Shown here: positions 27,644-36,149 of the stretch, piece after piece | How the letters are laid out: each line of letters begins with the position of its first letter | Numbering within the stretch: the first letter of the stretch is position 1 | Assembly: GCF_040126305.1 (NCBI RefSeq) | Contig: NZ_CP149511.1 | Span: forward strand, 62,001-126,000 | Direction of reading: 5' to 3' | Length of the DNA: 64,000 nt | Origin: Pararhizobium sp. A13 | GTDB taxonomy: Bacteria > Pseudomonadota > Alphaproteobacteria > Rhizobiales > Rhizobiaceae | Program-made: the position numbers and the translations under genes | Notes under the pieces: model-generated | Seen by the model: the letters and a program-made list of their open reading frames with translations, nothing else | Database searches by the model: none | Told to the model about the DNA's origin: nothing

Positions 27644-28747
27644 ATGTCCGCGGAATTCATCAGCGTCAGCTTTCCCAACGCCTCGAACGACCTCAACCCT
27701 ATTCCGGACGCTCCGGTCGATCCCCACTATCTCGAGCGCTACTCGCGCGCCCTCGACGACTACGGCTTCAACTACACGCTGATCCCCTACTCGTCGTCCT
27801 CCTTTGACCCCTTTACCCTTGGCGCGACCGTTCTGGCGCATACGAAGAACATCAAGATCATCGTCGCGCTGCGGCCCAATACCGTCTACCCGACGGTGGC
27901 TGCCAAATCGCTTGCCACGCTTGACCAGTTGAGCAGCGGACGCGTCGTCGTCCACTTCATTGCCGGCGGAAGCGATGACGAGCAGGCGCGCGAGGGCGAC
28001 TTCCTCAACAAGGAACAGCGCTACGAGCGGCAGGAAGAGTATATCCGGATCCTTCGTCAGGCCTGGACGTCCAAAGAACCTTTCGACTTCGATGGGAAGT
28101 ACTACCAGTTTAAGCAATTCCGCAGCGCGGTGCGCCCAACCAACGGGCCGATCCCGATTTCGGTCGGCGGCTCTTCTGATGCCGCGTATCGCATCGGGGG
28201 TTCACTAGGCGACATTTTCGGGCTCTGGGGCGAGCCGCTGGCGGAAACCAAGCAGCAGATCGAGCGCATCTATGCCGAGGCGGCAAAAGCAGGCAGGACG
28301 GACCGGCCGCGGATTTGGGTGACCTTCCGCCCGATCGTTGCAGAAACCGACGAATTGGCATGGGAGAAGGCCCACAGGGTGCTCGACCATCTCAAGGATA
28401 ACCGGGAAAAGGGCCTTCATCGCGCGCCGCTCTCCGCCCCTCGCCCCGCCAATGTCGGATCGCAGCGGCTCCTTGATATAGCCGCGCGTGGCGACGTCCA
28501 TGATCGCGCCCTGTGGTATCCGACGGTCACGGCGACCAATGCCTCCGGCGCTACCACCGCGCTCGTCGGATCGCCGCGCACGATTGCCGATTCAATCCTC
28601 GACTATATCGATCTCGGCGCCGACCTGATCTCCATCCGTGGCTACGACAATTTCAACGATGCCGTCGACTACGGCCGCTACATCCTGCCGCTCGTGCGCG
28701 AGGGCATACGTGAGCGGGAAGAGGCTAAGAAGAAGGCCGCAGCCTGA
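27644..28747 (+). CDS. LLM-class monooxygenase, SsuD-like (alkanesulfonate type)
   Basis: 367 residues with AGAGGAG before the ATG at 27644. Strongly similar in pattern to FMNH2-dependent alkanesulfonate monooxygenase and relatives: NYTLIPYSSSSFDPFTL, KIIVALRPNTVYPTVAAKSL, ATLDQLSSGRVVVHFIAGGS, EGDFLNKEQRYERQEEYI, PISVGGSSDAAYRIGG. It oxygenolytically cleaves a C-S bond in the classical case, releasing sulfite. It overlaps the next gene by one base (TGATG). It needs reduced FMN; the flavin reductase at the cluster end is truncated. Confidence 0.92.
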   Translation: MSAEFISVSFPNASNDLNPIPDAPVDPHYLERYSRALDDYGFNYTLIPYSSSSFDPFTLGATVLAHTKNIKIIVALRPNTVYPTVAAKSLATLDQLSSGRVVVHFIAGGSDDEQAREGDFLNKEQRYERQEEYIRILRQAWTSKEPFDFDGKYYQFKQFRSAVRPTNGPIPISVGGSSDAAYRIGGSLGDIFGLWGEPLAETKQQIERIYAEAAKAGRTDRPRIWVTFRPIVAETDELAWEKAHRVLDHLKDNREKGLHRAPLSAPRPANVGSQRLLDIAARGDVHDRALWYPTVTATNASGATTALVGSPRTIADSILDYIDLGADLISIRGYDNFNDAVDYGRYILPLVREGIREREEAKKKAAA

Positions 28748-29943
28748 TGATCGCGCGCGACACGGCTTTCGATCCAAGCCTGCTGAGCGCGACGACGCGC
28801 GCTCTTGCGGATGCTGCTCCCGAGGCGGACCGGACCGGGGATTTCCCCTGGACAGGCATCCGTGCGGTCCATGAAAGCGGTCTGCTCGAAAGCACTGTCG
28901 CGGCGAGATATGGCGGCGCCGGCGCAACGCTCCACGAGTCCGCGACGATCCTTGCGGCACTCGGCCGGGGTGATCCGTCGGTTGCACTGATCAGCGCCAT
29001 GACGATCTTCAACCATCTCGGTCAGGCAACGAAAAACCATTGGCCCGAGGAGCTCTACAAACGCTTGCTTACGCAGGCCAAGCAGCATCCGCTGCTGCTC
29101 AATGCCGCGCGTGTAGAACCGGAACTTGGCTCGCCCGCCCGCGGCGGCTTGCCGGCGACGGTTGCCCGGCGTACCGCCTCCAGCTGGTCGATCACCGGCC
29201 GCAAACGCTTCGTCACAGGGGCACACGGCCTGAGCCATTTCCTGGTCTGGGCGCAGACCGATGAAACACCGGCCCGCGTCGGAACATTCGTCGTGCCGAA
29301 CAGGCTTCCGGGCATTCGCATCATTGAGAATTGGAACAGTCTTGGCATGCGCGCCTCCGGCTCTCACGATGTCGAATACACCGATGTCGAAATCCCGCTG
29401 GAGAATGTCATCGATCTGGTCGATCCATCCGTTGCACAGCAGGACAACCGTGCCCACGCGGCAATCACGCTGGCGCTGACCGCGCTCTATCTTGGGGTGG
29501 CCGAAGCCGCTCAGGAGGCGTTCATCCGCTTTGCTCACGACCGCGTTCCGACCAACCTTGGCCATCCGATTGCCCGCACGGAACGCTTCGCAACGCTTTC
29601 CGGCGAGATCGACCTTCTCGTCTCCGGCGCCCGGCAGATCATTTTCGATGCCCTGAAGGACAAGCAAGCCGAGGCCGAAAAACACATCAGGGCCCGGCTG
29701 CTTGCCGGCCGGCAGCTGCGCGACGCGGTGCAGATCGCCGTGCGCGGCATCGGCAATCCCGGCCTCGGGAACGAACTGGGGTTGGAGCGCCATTTCCGGG
29801 ACATTCAGTCGGTGCTCGTCCATGCCCCGCAGGAAGACACGTCCATTTCCATTCTCGGGCGGGCCGCCTTCGAACGTTGGAAGAGCGAAAAGGACACGCC
29901 AATGGCGCCTCCGGTCAGTCTCACTGTATTGAAAACGGCGTGA
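28747..29943 (+). CDS. Acyl-CoA dehydrogenase-like monooxygenase (SfnB/DszC type)
   Basis: 398 residues. Acyl-CoA dehydrogenase fold: N-terminal helices (GIRAVHESGLLESTVAARYGG, then LAALGRGDPSVAL), middle beta domain (SWSITGRKRFVTGAHGLSHF, GIRIIENWNSLGMRASGSHD) and C-terminal helical bundle (ALTALYLGVAEAAQEAFIRF, RHFRDIQSVLVHAP). This branch, which includes SfnB and DszC, uses flavin for monooxygenation of sulfur compounds rather than beta-oxidation, and is often found next to LLM genes. It lies between the SsuD-like and ketopantoate-reductase-like genes, with 1-base overlap upstream and 2 bases downstream. Confidence 0.9.
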   Translation: MIARDTAFDPSLLSATTRALADAAPEADRTGDFPWTGIRAVHESGLLESTVAARYGGAGATLHESATILAALGRGDPSVALISAMTIFNHLGQATKNHWPEELYKRLLTQAKQHPLLLNAARVEPELGSPARGGLPATVARRTASSWSITGRKRFVTGAHGLSHFLVWAQTDETPARVGTFVVPNRLPGIRIIENWNSLGMRASGSHDVEYTDVEIPLENVIDLVDPSVAQQDNRAHAAITLALTALYLGVAEAAQEAFIRFAHDRVPTNLGHPIARTERFATLSGEIDLLVSGARQIIFDALKDKQAEAEKHIRARLLAGRQLRDAVQIAVRGIGNPGLGNELGLERHFRDIQSVLVHAPQEDTSISILGRAAFERWKSEKDTPMAPPVSLTVLKTA

Positions 29944-29945
29944 TC

Positions 29946-30929
29946 ATGACACGCTACATCATCATCGGTGCCGGCGCGGTCGGCGCGAGCCTTGCGGCCG
30001 AGTTCGAAACGCATGGCATCCCCTATGTGCTCGTTGGGCGCGGCGCGCAAATTGCCCATATCGCGGCTCACGGTCTCTCCTATCGCCGGCCGGGCGGACA
30101 CCGCGTGCTCAGCCTCAACACCGCCGACACGGCCACGCCACCGACGCTTCAGCCGGATGATATTCTCGTCCTTGCGGTCAAGGCGCAGGATGTCGAGTCG
30201 GCCACGGAATTCTGGGCCTGGCGGCAGGTCGAGGATGCAGGCTTTGCATCAGAACTGCCCCTCGTGACATTGCAAAATGGGCTGGCTGCGGAAGAGATCG
30301 CGCTGCGGCGCTTCAATCGTCTCTATGCAGCCAGCATTCGTATTCCGGCGCGCTACACCGTCACCGGCGAGGTCGTCGTCGGGGGCGAGCCGAATGTCGG
30401 TATCGTCGCGCTTGGACGCTACCCGGAAGGGCTCGACGACACGGCTTTGTCGATAGTAGCGGATCTTGCAAAGGCGGACTATCTCGCCGAAGCGCGCCCC
30501 GACATCCGGCGATGGAAGGCCGCCAAGCTGGAGCATAACGTCGCCAATGCGGTCGAGCTTTTCGCCGGCGCTTCCGAGCTCCGCTCAAAGGCCGCCGCCG
30601 GCTTGGCGCAAGAGGCACGCGCTGTTCTAGTTGCCGCCGGCTATGATCCAGCCTCTCCCTCGGAGTGGAAAATCGACATCTCATCCTGGCGCGTCGCCCC
30701 GGAGAGCGGCATCGAGCCCGGCCAGCAATCGACCTGGCAAAGCTTCACCCGCGGCACCTCGAGCGAGGTCGATTATCTGAACGGCGAAATCGTCCGGCTC
30801 GGCCGCATCCACGGCGTAGCGGCCCCTCTCAACACCGCCTTCCAACAGGCCGCGGCGAGGCTTGCGCTAGAAGGCCGGCCACCGGGCACGAGGGATATCG
30901 CCGAAATCTTCGGCGGGGTTGCCAGCTAA
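29946..30929 (+). CDS. Ketopantoate reductase family protein
   Basis: 327 residues from ATG 29946 (MTRYIIIGAGAVGASLAAEF). Rossmann loop GAGAVGASL, then PDDILVLAVKAQDVESA, LPLVTLQNGLAAEE, and the C-terminal KPR domain with KAAKLEHNVANAVELFAG, equivalent to the catalytic-Lys region. The open frame extends to 29331 in a shadow. The role in a monooxygenase cluster is unclear: possibly reduction of a 2-keto acid released by C-S cleavage, which is inference. A different KPR-family gene lies at 7887-8813. Confidence 0.88.
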   Translation: MTRYIIIGAGAVGASLAAEFETHGIPYVLVGRGAQIAHIAAHGLSYRRPGGHRVLSLNTADTATPPTLQPDDILVLAVKAQDVESATEFWAWRQVEDAGFASELPLVTLQNGLAAEEIALRRFNRLYAASIRIPARYTVTGEVVVGGEPNVGIVALGRYPEGLDDTALSIVADLAKADYLAEARPDIRRWKAAKLEHNVANAVELFAGASELRSKAAAGLAQEARAVLVAAGYDPASPSEWKIDISSWRVAPESGIEPGQQSTWQSFTRGTSSEVDYLNGEIVRLGRIHGVAAPLNTAFQQAAARLALEGRPPGTRDIAEIFGGVAS

Positions 30930-31437
30930 GTCTCGGTCGCTGGTCCGGCATGTCGCCGAACGCGTGAGCAGCCGCTATGGCTTTGATGTCGCCGTCTACG
31001 ACATGATTGATGTCGGGCCATCGCTTGGTTCTGCCCTTTGGCGCAAGCAGCTTGATGAGAAGGCACAACATGTGCTGCAAGAGATTGTCTCCGCCGAGGT
31101 CCTTATCATCGGCGCGCCGACCTATAAGGGCTCATACCCTGGCCTCTTCAAGCACTTGATCGACCTCATTGATCCGCATGAGCTGAAATCTAAGCCAATC
31201 CTCATCACCGCAACAGGCGGCGGGGATCGTCACGCGCTGATGGTAGAGCACCAACTTCGCCCGCTCTTCGGATTCTTCATGTCTCACACCCTGCCAACGG
31301 CGGTCTATGCATCGAATCGTGATTTCCTCTACTATGCTGTCGCTTCTGAGCACCTCAGCAACCGCATTGACGAAGCGGTTAGCGAGGTGGGTGTCTTCTT
31401 CCCGGGACGAGTGCCGACACGCGAAGCTGCCGCGTAG
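30919..31437 (+). pseudogene. NADPH-dependent FMN reductase lacking its N-terminus (SsuE/MsuE-like)
   Basis: The frame from 30919 (TTG) reads PAKSRSLVRHVAERVSSRYG, then LIIGAPTYKGSYPGLFKHL and ILITATGGGDRHALMVEHQL, typical of flavodoxin-fold FMN reductases that feed reduced FMN to SsuD-type monooxygenases. Relatives begin with an additional strand and the FMN phosphate-binding loop (about 13-16 residues, pattern S-x-x-x-x-S) that is missing here. The junction falls inside the last codons of the ketopantoate-reductase-like gene, an 11-base overlap, so a deletion probably removed the start. It would complete the two-component monooxygenase system if it were intact. Confidence 0.75.
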
Positions 31438-31725
31438 TTTTATCGGCGCGCGGGGCCGTCATCCAGTGATCGATCTTCCCCAAGGAGCCTCGCTGCGAAA
31501 ATCAGTGATGTCTCGCCTTGAACGGATCAGAACCGACGACCTTTGTTGTTTAAGAAGCCCTCCGTTTCAAAGTCACAGTAGCGGACATCGGCTCGAGCCT
31601 ACGGAATGACCGATTTGGTGCAAAGCTGCCGTTCGGGAAGCTCTTGATGTTGGAGTGGACGGCCCCTGAACGGCATCGAAATGTGCCAGAATGAGCTGTT
31701 AAGATCTCAATCGAAGGGGCCGCCC

Positions 31726-32763
31726 ATGGACAAGATTATTCGTATTGGCATGGATACGTCAAAGCATGTTTTTCAGTTGCATGGCGTGAATGCTGGAGAG
31801 AAACCAGTCTTGCGCAAGAAAATGCGACGCAAGGAGATGATCGACTTCTTCACGACCTGCCCGCCAACTTTGGTCGCGATCGAGGCCTGTGGTGGTTCGC
31901 ATCATTGGGCACGGCTGCTCACCTCATTCGGACATGAGGTAAAAATGATCGCGCCGCAACTTGCCAAGCCCTACGTCAAGCGGAACAAGAACGACGCGGC
32001 CGATGCGGAGGGGCTCTGCGAGGCAATGAGCCGCCCAACGATGCGGTTTGTTCCCGTTAAGACAGTTGACGAACAAGCGGCACTCATGCTGATCAGCGTC
32101 CGTACCCGTCTCATAGCCAACCGCACCCAACTCGCCAACGCAATCCGGGGCTACGCCAATGAGTTTGGTGTCTCCGCAGCCAAGGGGCTGGCGCATATCC
32201 CTCTGCTGCTTGAAAAGGTACAAGCCGACGGGACTGTGCCAGAGCTCGCACAGGAATTGTTCATGAGCCAGGCCGAGGAATACGCCCAGCTGGAAAAGAA
32301 GATTGCTGATGTGGAGGCCAAGGTAAAGGCATGGCAGCGTAACGACGAACGCAGCATACGTCTCAACACCATTCCCGGCATTGGCCCAATCGGTTCGGCT
32401 CTTTTGATAATGAAGACACCCGCTCCGGAGCTCTTCAAATCTGGTCGCCAGTTCGCGGCCTGGATAGGGTTGACGCCAAAGGATCACTCGACCGGCGGCA
32501 AGCTGCGGCTCGGTGGTATCACGCGAGCCGGCGATGAAGCTCTGCGGGCCGTCCTGGTGGCTGGAGCAACCGCTGTCATTCATCACGCGCGGCGATCTGG
32601 CAAGGCTTCTCGATGGCTGGCGGAACTGCTCAAGCGCAAGCCGCCTAAACTTGCAGCTGTCGCACTCGCTAACAAGATGGCGCGCGTGGCCTGGAAGCTC
32701 ATGGTCTCTGGAGAGACATACAGCGCACAATCAGGACCAGCTTTGACGGGATGCGTCGCATGA
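31726..32763 (+). CDS. IS110-family transposase (DEDD type)
   Basis: 345 residues from ATG 31726; the open frame to 31681 lacks family residues. RuvC-like N-terminal domain with acidic residues at GMDTSKHVFQLHG, VAIEACGGSHHWARLL and the KNDAADAEGLCEA cluster. A coiled-coil middle (QAEEYAQLEKKIADVEAKVK) follows. The C-terminal transposase_20 domain has the PGIGPIGSALLI motif and the conserved serine region (STGGKLRLGGITRAGDE). It probably works with an RNA guide from the element's non-coding end. No frameshift or stop interrupts it. Confidence 0.93.
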   Translation: MDKIIRIGMDTSKHVFQLHGVNAGEKPVLRKKMRRKEMIDFFTTCPPTLVAIEACGGSHHWARLLTSFGHEVKMIAPQLAKPYVKRNKNDAADAEGLCEAMSRPTMRFVPVKTVDEQAALMLISVRTRLIANRTQLANAIRGYANEFGVSAAKGLAHIPLLLEKVQADGTVPELAQELFMSQAEEYAQLEKKIADVEAKVKAWQRNDERSIRLNTIPGIGPIGSALLIMKTPAPELFKSGRQFAAWIGLTPKDHSTGGKLRLGGITRAGDEALRAVLVAGATAVIHHARRSGKASRWLAELLKRKPPKLAAVALANKMARVAWKLMVSGETYSAQSGPALTGCVA

Positions 32764-33031
32764 AGATTGGGAAGCAAGAACCCGGGACATCCTGATCTTC
32801 GCCACGTGTTGGTAATACGACAACTTGCAAGATAATAGCAGATGGTGTGATCGATCGATCCGGGACACAGGATACCCCGGGGATCCCTTTGGCCCCTCAA
32901 GGCCGCCTTGATGTCTGGGACCTGTGTTGCGGAAACCATCTTGGCCAGCGTTCATGTGCGAACGCAACAACAGGCCGGACATATGGACGCAAGCGATCAG
33001 ATCAAATCATCTCAAAATATCTTGCGAGTCG
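32764..33031 (+). ncRNA. Candidate seekRNA/bridge RNA region of the IS1111 element
   Basis: In IS1111-group elements a guide RNA is made from the non-coding part downstream of the transposase gene. This 268-base stretch has no good frame but several hairpins: TCAAGG/CCTTGA at 32897-32911; a long stem of CCTGTGTTGC (32921-32930) with GCAACAACAGG (32964-32974, one bulge); and, competing with it, GCGTTC/GAACGC (32948-32953, 32960-32965). CCCCGGGG near 32872-32885 adds another. Promoter and RNA ends are not assigned; expression is inference from the family. Confidence 0.5.
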
Positions 33032-33127
33032 GGGGCCGTCCACATAAGGGATATGAACCGCGGTCGTCACCCTCAATTTATTCAAGTCTATGATAAACCG
33101 GGGGCCATCAGGCTTTGCCAAACGGGC

Positions 33128-33349
33128 CTAGTTCATGAGCCTGCGAAACAATCGCACAAGGCGGCGAAACTCGACCTCCTCACCCTCGAACCAGGCGTCC
33201 AGCCCGCAGTAGGCGACGGCGGTGGCTGCATCGCTGCCATAAAGCGCGTGTGCCTGGTCGATGATGGCGTCATCGGCCGGATTGCCTTGGGCGGCGGGTT
33301 GCGAACTTGTGGCTTGCGGTCTCTTGGACCGGACTGGATTGCGCGACAT
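33128..33349 (-). CDS. Small conserved hypothetical protein
   Basis: 73 residues (MSRNPVRSKRPQATSSQP, then NPADDAIIDQAHALYG, and a C-terminal half with AVAYCGLDAWFEGEEVEFRR). Similar small proteins occur on rhizobial plasmids; I do not know a function. No signal or membrane segment. A duplicated but truncated copy lies at 8870-8985, with similar upstream sequence, so the gene was copied or carried between two sites. It starts about 85 bases right of the IS1111 element. Confidence 0.65.
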   Translation of the reverse strand: MSRNPVRSKRPQATSSQPAAQGNPADDAIIDQAHALYGSDAATAVAYCGLDAWFEGEEVEFRRLVRLFRRLMN

Positions 33350-33433
33350 TATCGCCTCCCGCTCTCAAGTGAGTTTGAAATGATCGCCAGCGGTCCGGAC
33401 GTTTGTCGTCCGCTGCGCCGCCCCTCTAAACGA

Positions 33434-33595
33434 TCACCCCGACAGCGCTGCTGCAAGCTGTCTGGGCGGTCTGACCAGCGAGCGGGCAATATCGATGATG
33501 TCGTCACGCGCGGTGGTCGGATCCTCTGTGTTCCAGGCACCCCCCATGCCGAGCGATGGACAGCAGACGACGCGTGCGGCTGGCTCCGCTCGCAT
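33434..33595 (-). CDS. Possible 53-residue protein
   Basis: An ATG at 33595 opens a frame through TARDDIIDIARSLVRPPRQL to a stop at 33434. The residue pattern (acidic helix then basic tail) looks more protein-like than the other frames here, but I do not recognise it and no strong ribosome site is visible. The rest of the interval 33350-33749 holds nothing I can identify. Confidence 0.25.
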   Translation of the reverse strand: MRAEPAARVVCCPSLGMGGAWNTEDPTTARDDIIDIARSLVRPPRQLAAALSG

Positions 33596-33749
33596 AGCTG
33601 GACTATCGGCTGACAGGGCGCAATTGTGCGTACGCGCAGGAGTGCGGCTAGAAGAATCGCCGCATTACGCCTACAAGCGTAGTCATAGTAACTCGAATCA
33701 AAGACGTCAAGCGTTTTTCGCTACGTCCGTATTCATTTTGTGAGTTTTT

Positions 33750-33989
33750 ATGGCAGCACTTACACCCGAAGCAAATAGAGCCGCTCGCGCGATGTTGAAA
33801 TGGTCCGTCAGAGACTTGGCCCAAAATGCCGGAATCGCGTTTTCGACGGTACATCGTTTCGAGTCGACGGGAACCGCAACAGAAGCGACCAAGAAGAAGA
33901 TCAAAGCCGCGTATGCTGCTCATGGTGTCGAAATCACAAATGGTGACTACACCGGCGCGCGTCTGCTTTTGCGCCGGTCTGAGAATTAG
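33750..33989 (+). CDS. Small XRE-like helix-turn-helix protein
   Basis: 79 residues. A compact repressor-like HTH: MLKWSVRDLAQNAGIAFSTV, then a short tail (KKKIKAAYAAHGVEITNGDY) that matches small phage-type regulators of Rhizobiales ending in GARL. It has no sensor domain. The surrounding base composition is lower in GC than the catabolic clusters. No target gene is adjacent in the same direction; the next two genes are on the other strand. Confidence 0.8.
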   Translation: MAALTPEANRAARAMLKWSVRDLAQNAGIAFSTVHRFESTGTATEATKKKIKAAYAAHGVEITNGDYTGARLLLRRSEN

Positions 33990-34236
33990 GGACTCGCGCT
34001 CAATTCCGCGCGATGGCGGGAAGTCAGATGGACACAAATCTCGGTAGTCCCTAAAGACTGGTTCCGTATCGACCCAAGGGCCCGTCGCGGTATCGCGCAA
34101 GTTCCACAGGAGATATTATGCGATCCTGCGAGCACAAATCGGGAACGAAGATCGTTTGCCTTCCGCTTTACGCACAGGAGCGGACAATCCCCGCGGGCCG
34201 CAAGTCCGCCTACTCCCCAACGAACTACCGTCCTCT

Positions 34237-34659
34237 CTAGCAGCCCAATGCGCATTTGAACGAGCCAACGCGCCCGTAATTGAGGTCGAACAAGTCGCCG
34301 GCCTCGTTGAATGAAAGCGTGTGCTCGTCATAGGTGAACGACATCGTATCTGCATCGATCTTACCAAGGCTCACCAGGCGAAAGCCTTTGTCGGTCCTTT
34401 GGCGAATGCGAATTCCGTTCCTATGTCCGAGCGCGGTGTTGCATTTTCCAGGCTTCAGTATGCCGATCATCGGTGATTGCTTGCTCAGGAAGATTGAGAA
34501 CGCGTGATTGTCCTTTGTCTCAGCCCTCACCCAATCCAACCAACTCGTCTTGAAGCCATTGTTCGTGGGGCAGTTCGGCCGGCCCACGAGGACTTGTGCG
34601 GATGCTTCACCGCCGTAGCCGAGTAACATGCAAAACGTCAAAACGTGCGCTGCCTTCAT
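34237..34659 (-). CDS. Exported hypothetical protein
   Basis: 140 residues with a signal peptide (MKAAHVLTFCMLLGYGGEAS, cleavage about ASAQ). Four cysteines in the mature part (RPNCPTN, GKCNTALG, and FKCALGC at the end) suggest periplasmic disulfides. No known domain recognised. AGGAAGTTT lies just before the start. It is divergent from the XRE gene and may be a plasmid orphan. Confidence 0.65.
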   Translation of the reverse strand: MKAAHVLTFCMLLGYGGEASAQVLVGRPNCPTNNGFKTSWLDWVRAETKDNHAFSIFLSKQSPMIGILKPGKCNTALGHRNGIRIRQRTDKGFRLVSLGKIDADTMSFTYDEHTLSFNEAGDLFDLNYGRVGSFKCALGC

Positions 34660-34767
34660 CTAAACTTCCTCCAAAGTCGCATCGAGTTCATAGCAGACAG
34701 TCGGTGCTCAACCAGCTCCAAGTCTTTTCGATCGGAATGACGGGGCCCGCGCCCGTTTCGAACGACG

Positions 34768-35436
34768 TCAATTTTTGAGGAAGGCGGCATCTCCTGTAGC
34801 CCATCCAAGCCGGAGCTGGGCCCCGTTGCTCAAAGAGAGCCCAACTCCGCGGTCAGGTGCAACGTCCAGGTCGAATAACCGGGTGAACGCGGTGAAATCG
34901 GCGAACCACATCCTCGTGGGCGAGAATGAATGCACGATCATCGCCGCCTCGTCCGTTTTGAAGCGCTTCGCTTCAATCACTGCTGACGCGGTGCGGTGCA
35001 GCAGCTGATAGCGGATATGTGCCGGTGGTGTCTCTGCCAAGCCAAGGACATCGCATATGTGACGCATCCTCGCCAACTTGCCGACAGACGGTGTCTTCAG
35101 CCACTCCCCGACTGTCGGTCCGAAAGGCTCGTTCACCTTTCCTTCGATCGTCGCCGCGCATGTTGCGCCACCGTATCGGATCAAGGCGAAGATATCATTT
35201 TGACTATCGCGGTTGCCCCCGCGCAGCGGAACTTTATGCTCCGGGAGAGCAAGCAACAACTCCGTCGTATCGGGGAACAGTCCCGAGATTTCCGGAGGCA
35301 GACCAACGCTCTGTTCCCAACAGTGCGCGAGCGTTTTCGCCGAATAACCGGTGCGCCACTGTTTTTCAGGTTCTGCAAGAAACCGCCGCCAGGCTGAAGG
35401 ACCGAGACTTGGAATGTAAATCTTGTTTCGCTTCAA
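34768..35436 (-). CDS. Conserved hypothetical (DUF6946-like), possible PD-(D/E)XK fold
   Basis: 222 residues. The start IYIPSLGPSAWRRFLAEPEK and the core segment DIFALIRYGGATCAATIEGK with VNEPFG resemble an uncharacterised bacterial family (I think DUF6946; from memory). An Asp, then a strand ending in ExK (TIEGKV), is the metal-binding pattern of PD-(D/E)XK nucleases and of related inactive folds. No partner gene such as a methylase is adjacent. It could belong to a defence locus or be an orphan; function unknown. Confidence 0.6.
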   Translation of the reverse strand: MKRNKIYIPSLGPSAWRRFLAEPEKQWRTGYSAKTLAHCWEQSVGLPPEISGLFPDTTELLLALPEHKVPLRGGNRDSQNDIFALIRYGGATCAATIEGKVNEPFGPTVGEWLKTPSVGKLARMRHICDVLGLAETPPAHIRYQLLHRTASAVIEAKRFKTDEAAMIVHSFSPTRMWFADFTAFTRLFDLDVAPDRGVGLSLSNGAQLRLGWATGDAAFLKN

Positions 35437-35503
35437 GTTCTAGCCCCATCTGTGTCGGCCTGTGCTGCCCTGGATTTCCGCCCCTCTCGCACGCACCGCA
35501 TGT

Positions 35504-35866
35504 TCATTTCCCCGAGCCGCGTAGGCGTCGTCGATATTTTATATGCGCCGGGCGAGGCGACCGTTTCGATTTGTTCGAGGTGCCGAGCCGCTGCGACCGA
35601 TTGTCCAGCCAGCCAAGAAGAGCGATAGCGCCAATCATCAAGATGGCTATGGCGGCTCCTTTATGAGAATATCCGACGCTGTTGGAACCGCCCCGGCCCC
35701 TACGACGCGCAAGCGACGTTTCTGGAACGAAGCAAAGAAGCGGGGAGAGCAGCAAGGCCCGACGGCTTGATTGAAAAGGCCCCCTCCGCATCTGATCCCC
35801 CGTGAAACCTAGGATTGCCGCAGCTGATAATGTCCCAGCGATTTTTCTGCCGTTAATCGTAACCAC
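35504..35866 (-). CDS. Possible small membrane protein
   Basis: Up to 120 residues; a shorter start at residue 26 (MRRGPFQSSRRALLLSPLLC) is plausible. One signal-like hydrophobic segment (ALLLSPLLCFVP) and one clear membrane helix (GAAIAILMIGAIALLGWL), then a very basic tail (KSKRSPRPAHIKYRRRLRG). No known family. The evidence is only the hydrophobic pattern. Confidence 0.4.
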   Translation of the reverse strand: MVTINGRKIAGTLSAAAILGFTGDQMRRGPFQSSRRALLLSPLLCFVPETSLARRRGRGGSNSVGYSHKGAAIAILMIGAIALLGWLDNRSQRLGTSNKSKRSPRPAHIKYRRRLRGSGK

Positions 35867-35916
35867 GCATCTAAATCAGCGTAAGTTGAACAATCGGATT
35901 ATCGTAGTACGCCTGA

Positions 35917-36030
35917 ATGCGCATTGAGCTCGCAGAGCTACATGCCAAGCTGCGCGCCACAGGCGTGTATGTGCCCAAGGCGAAGCCGAGACCGTGGCCA
36001 ATTGTCAAGTTCGGCCCGACGGCCTCGTAG
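35917..36030 (+). CDS. Possible 37-residue peptide or gene tail
   Basis: An ATG at 35917 opens MRIELAELHAKLRATGVYVP and ends in a Pro/Lys-rich tail (KAKPRPWPIVKFGPTAS). It may be the remaining end of a larger gene. No ribosome site. The rest of 35867-36150 has no recognisable gene. Confidence 0.25.
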   Translation: MRIELAELHAKLRATGVYVPKAKPRPWPIVKFGPTAS

Positions 36031-36149
36031 TTGTGATTTGCATGAACGGTGCAACCTGAAAGTCACTTGCTTGGAGCCTACTTGCAGACGTCCATCGCCT
36101 TGAAGGCGACCCGAACCAACGACCCTGTTGTTGCAAGCCCATTTGTCTC

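Larger units (their letters stand above)
31655..33043 (+). mobile_element. IS110-family (IS1111-group) insertion sequence
   Basis: The transposase gene (31726-32763) is framed by matching 12-base subterminal repeats: GTGGACGGCCCC at 31655-31666 and GGGGCCGTCCAC at 33032-33043. Subterminal inverted repeats of about this length mark the IS1111 subgroup; other IS110 members lack them. Total length about 1.39 kb fits. A further inverted pair CGGCCCCT/AGGGGCCG (31660-31667, 31715-31722) lies before the gene. About 270 non-coding bases follow the gene. The true ends lie a few bases outside the repeats. Confidence 0.8.
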
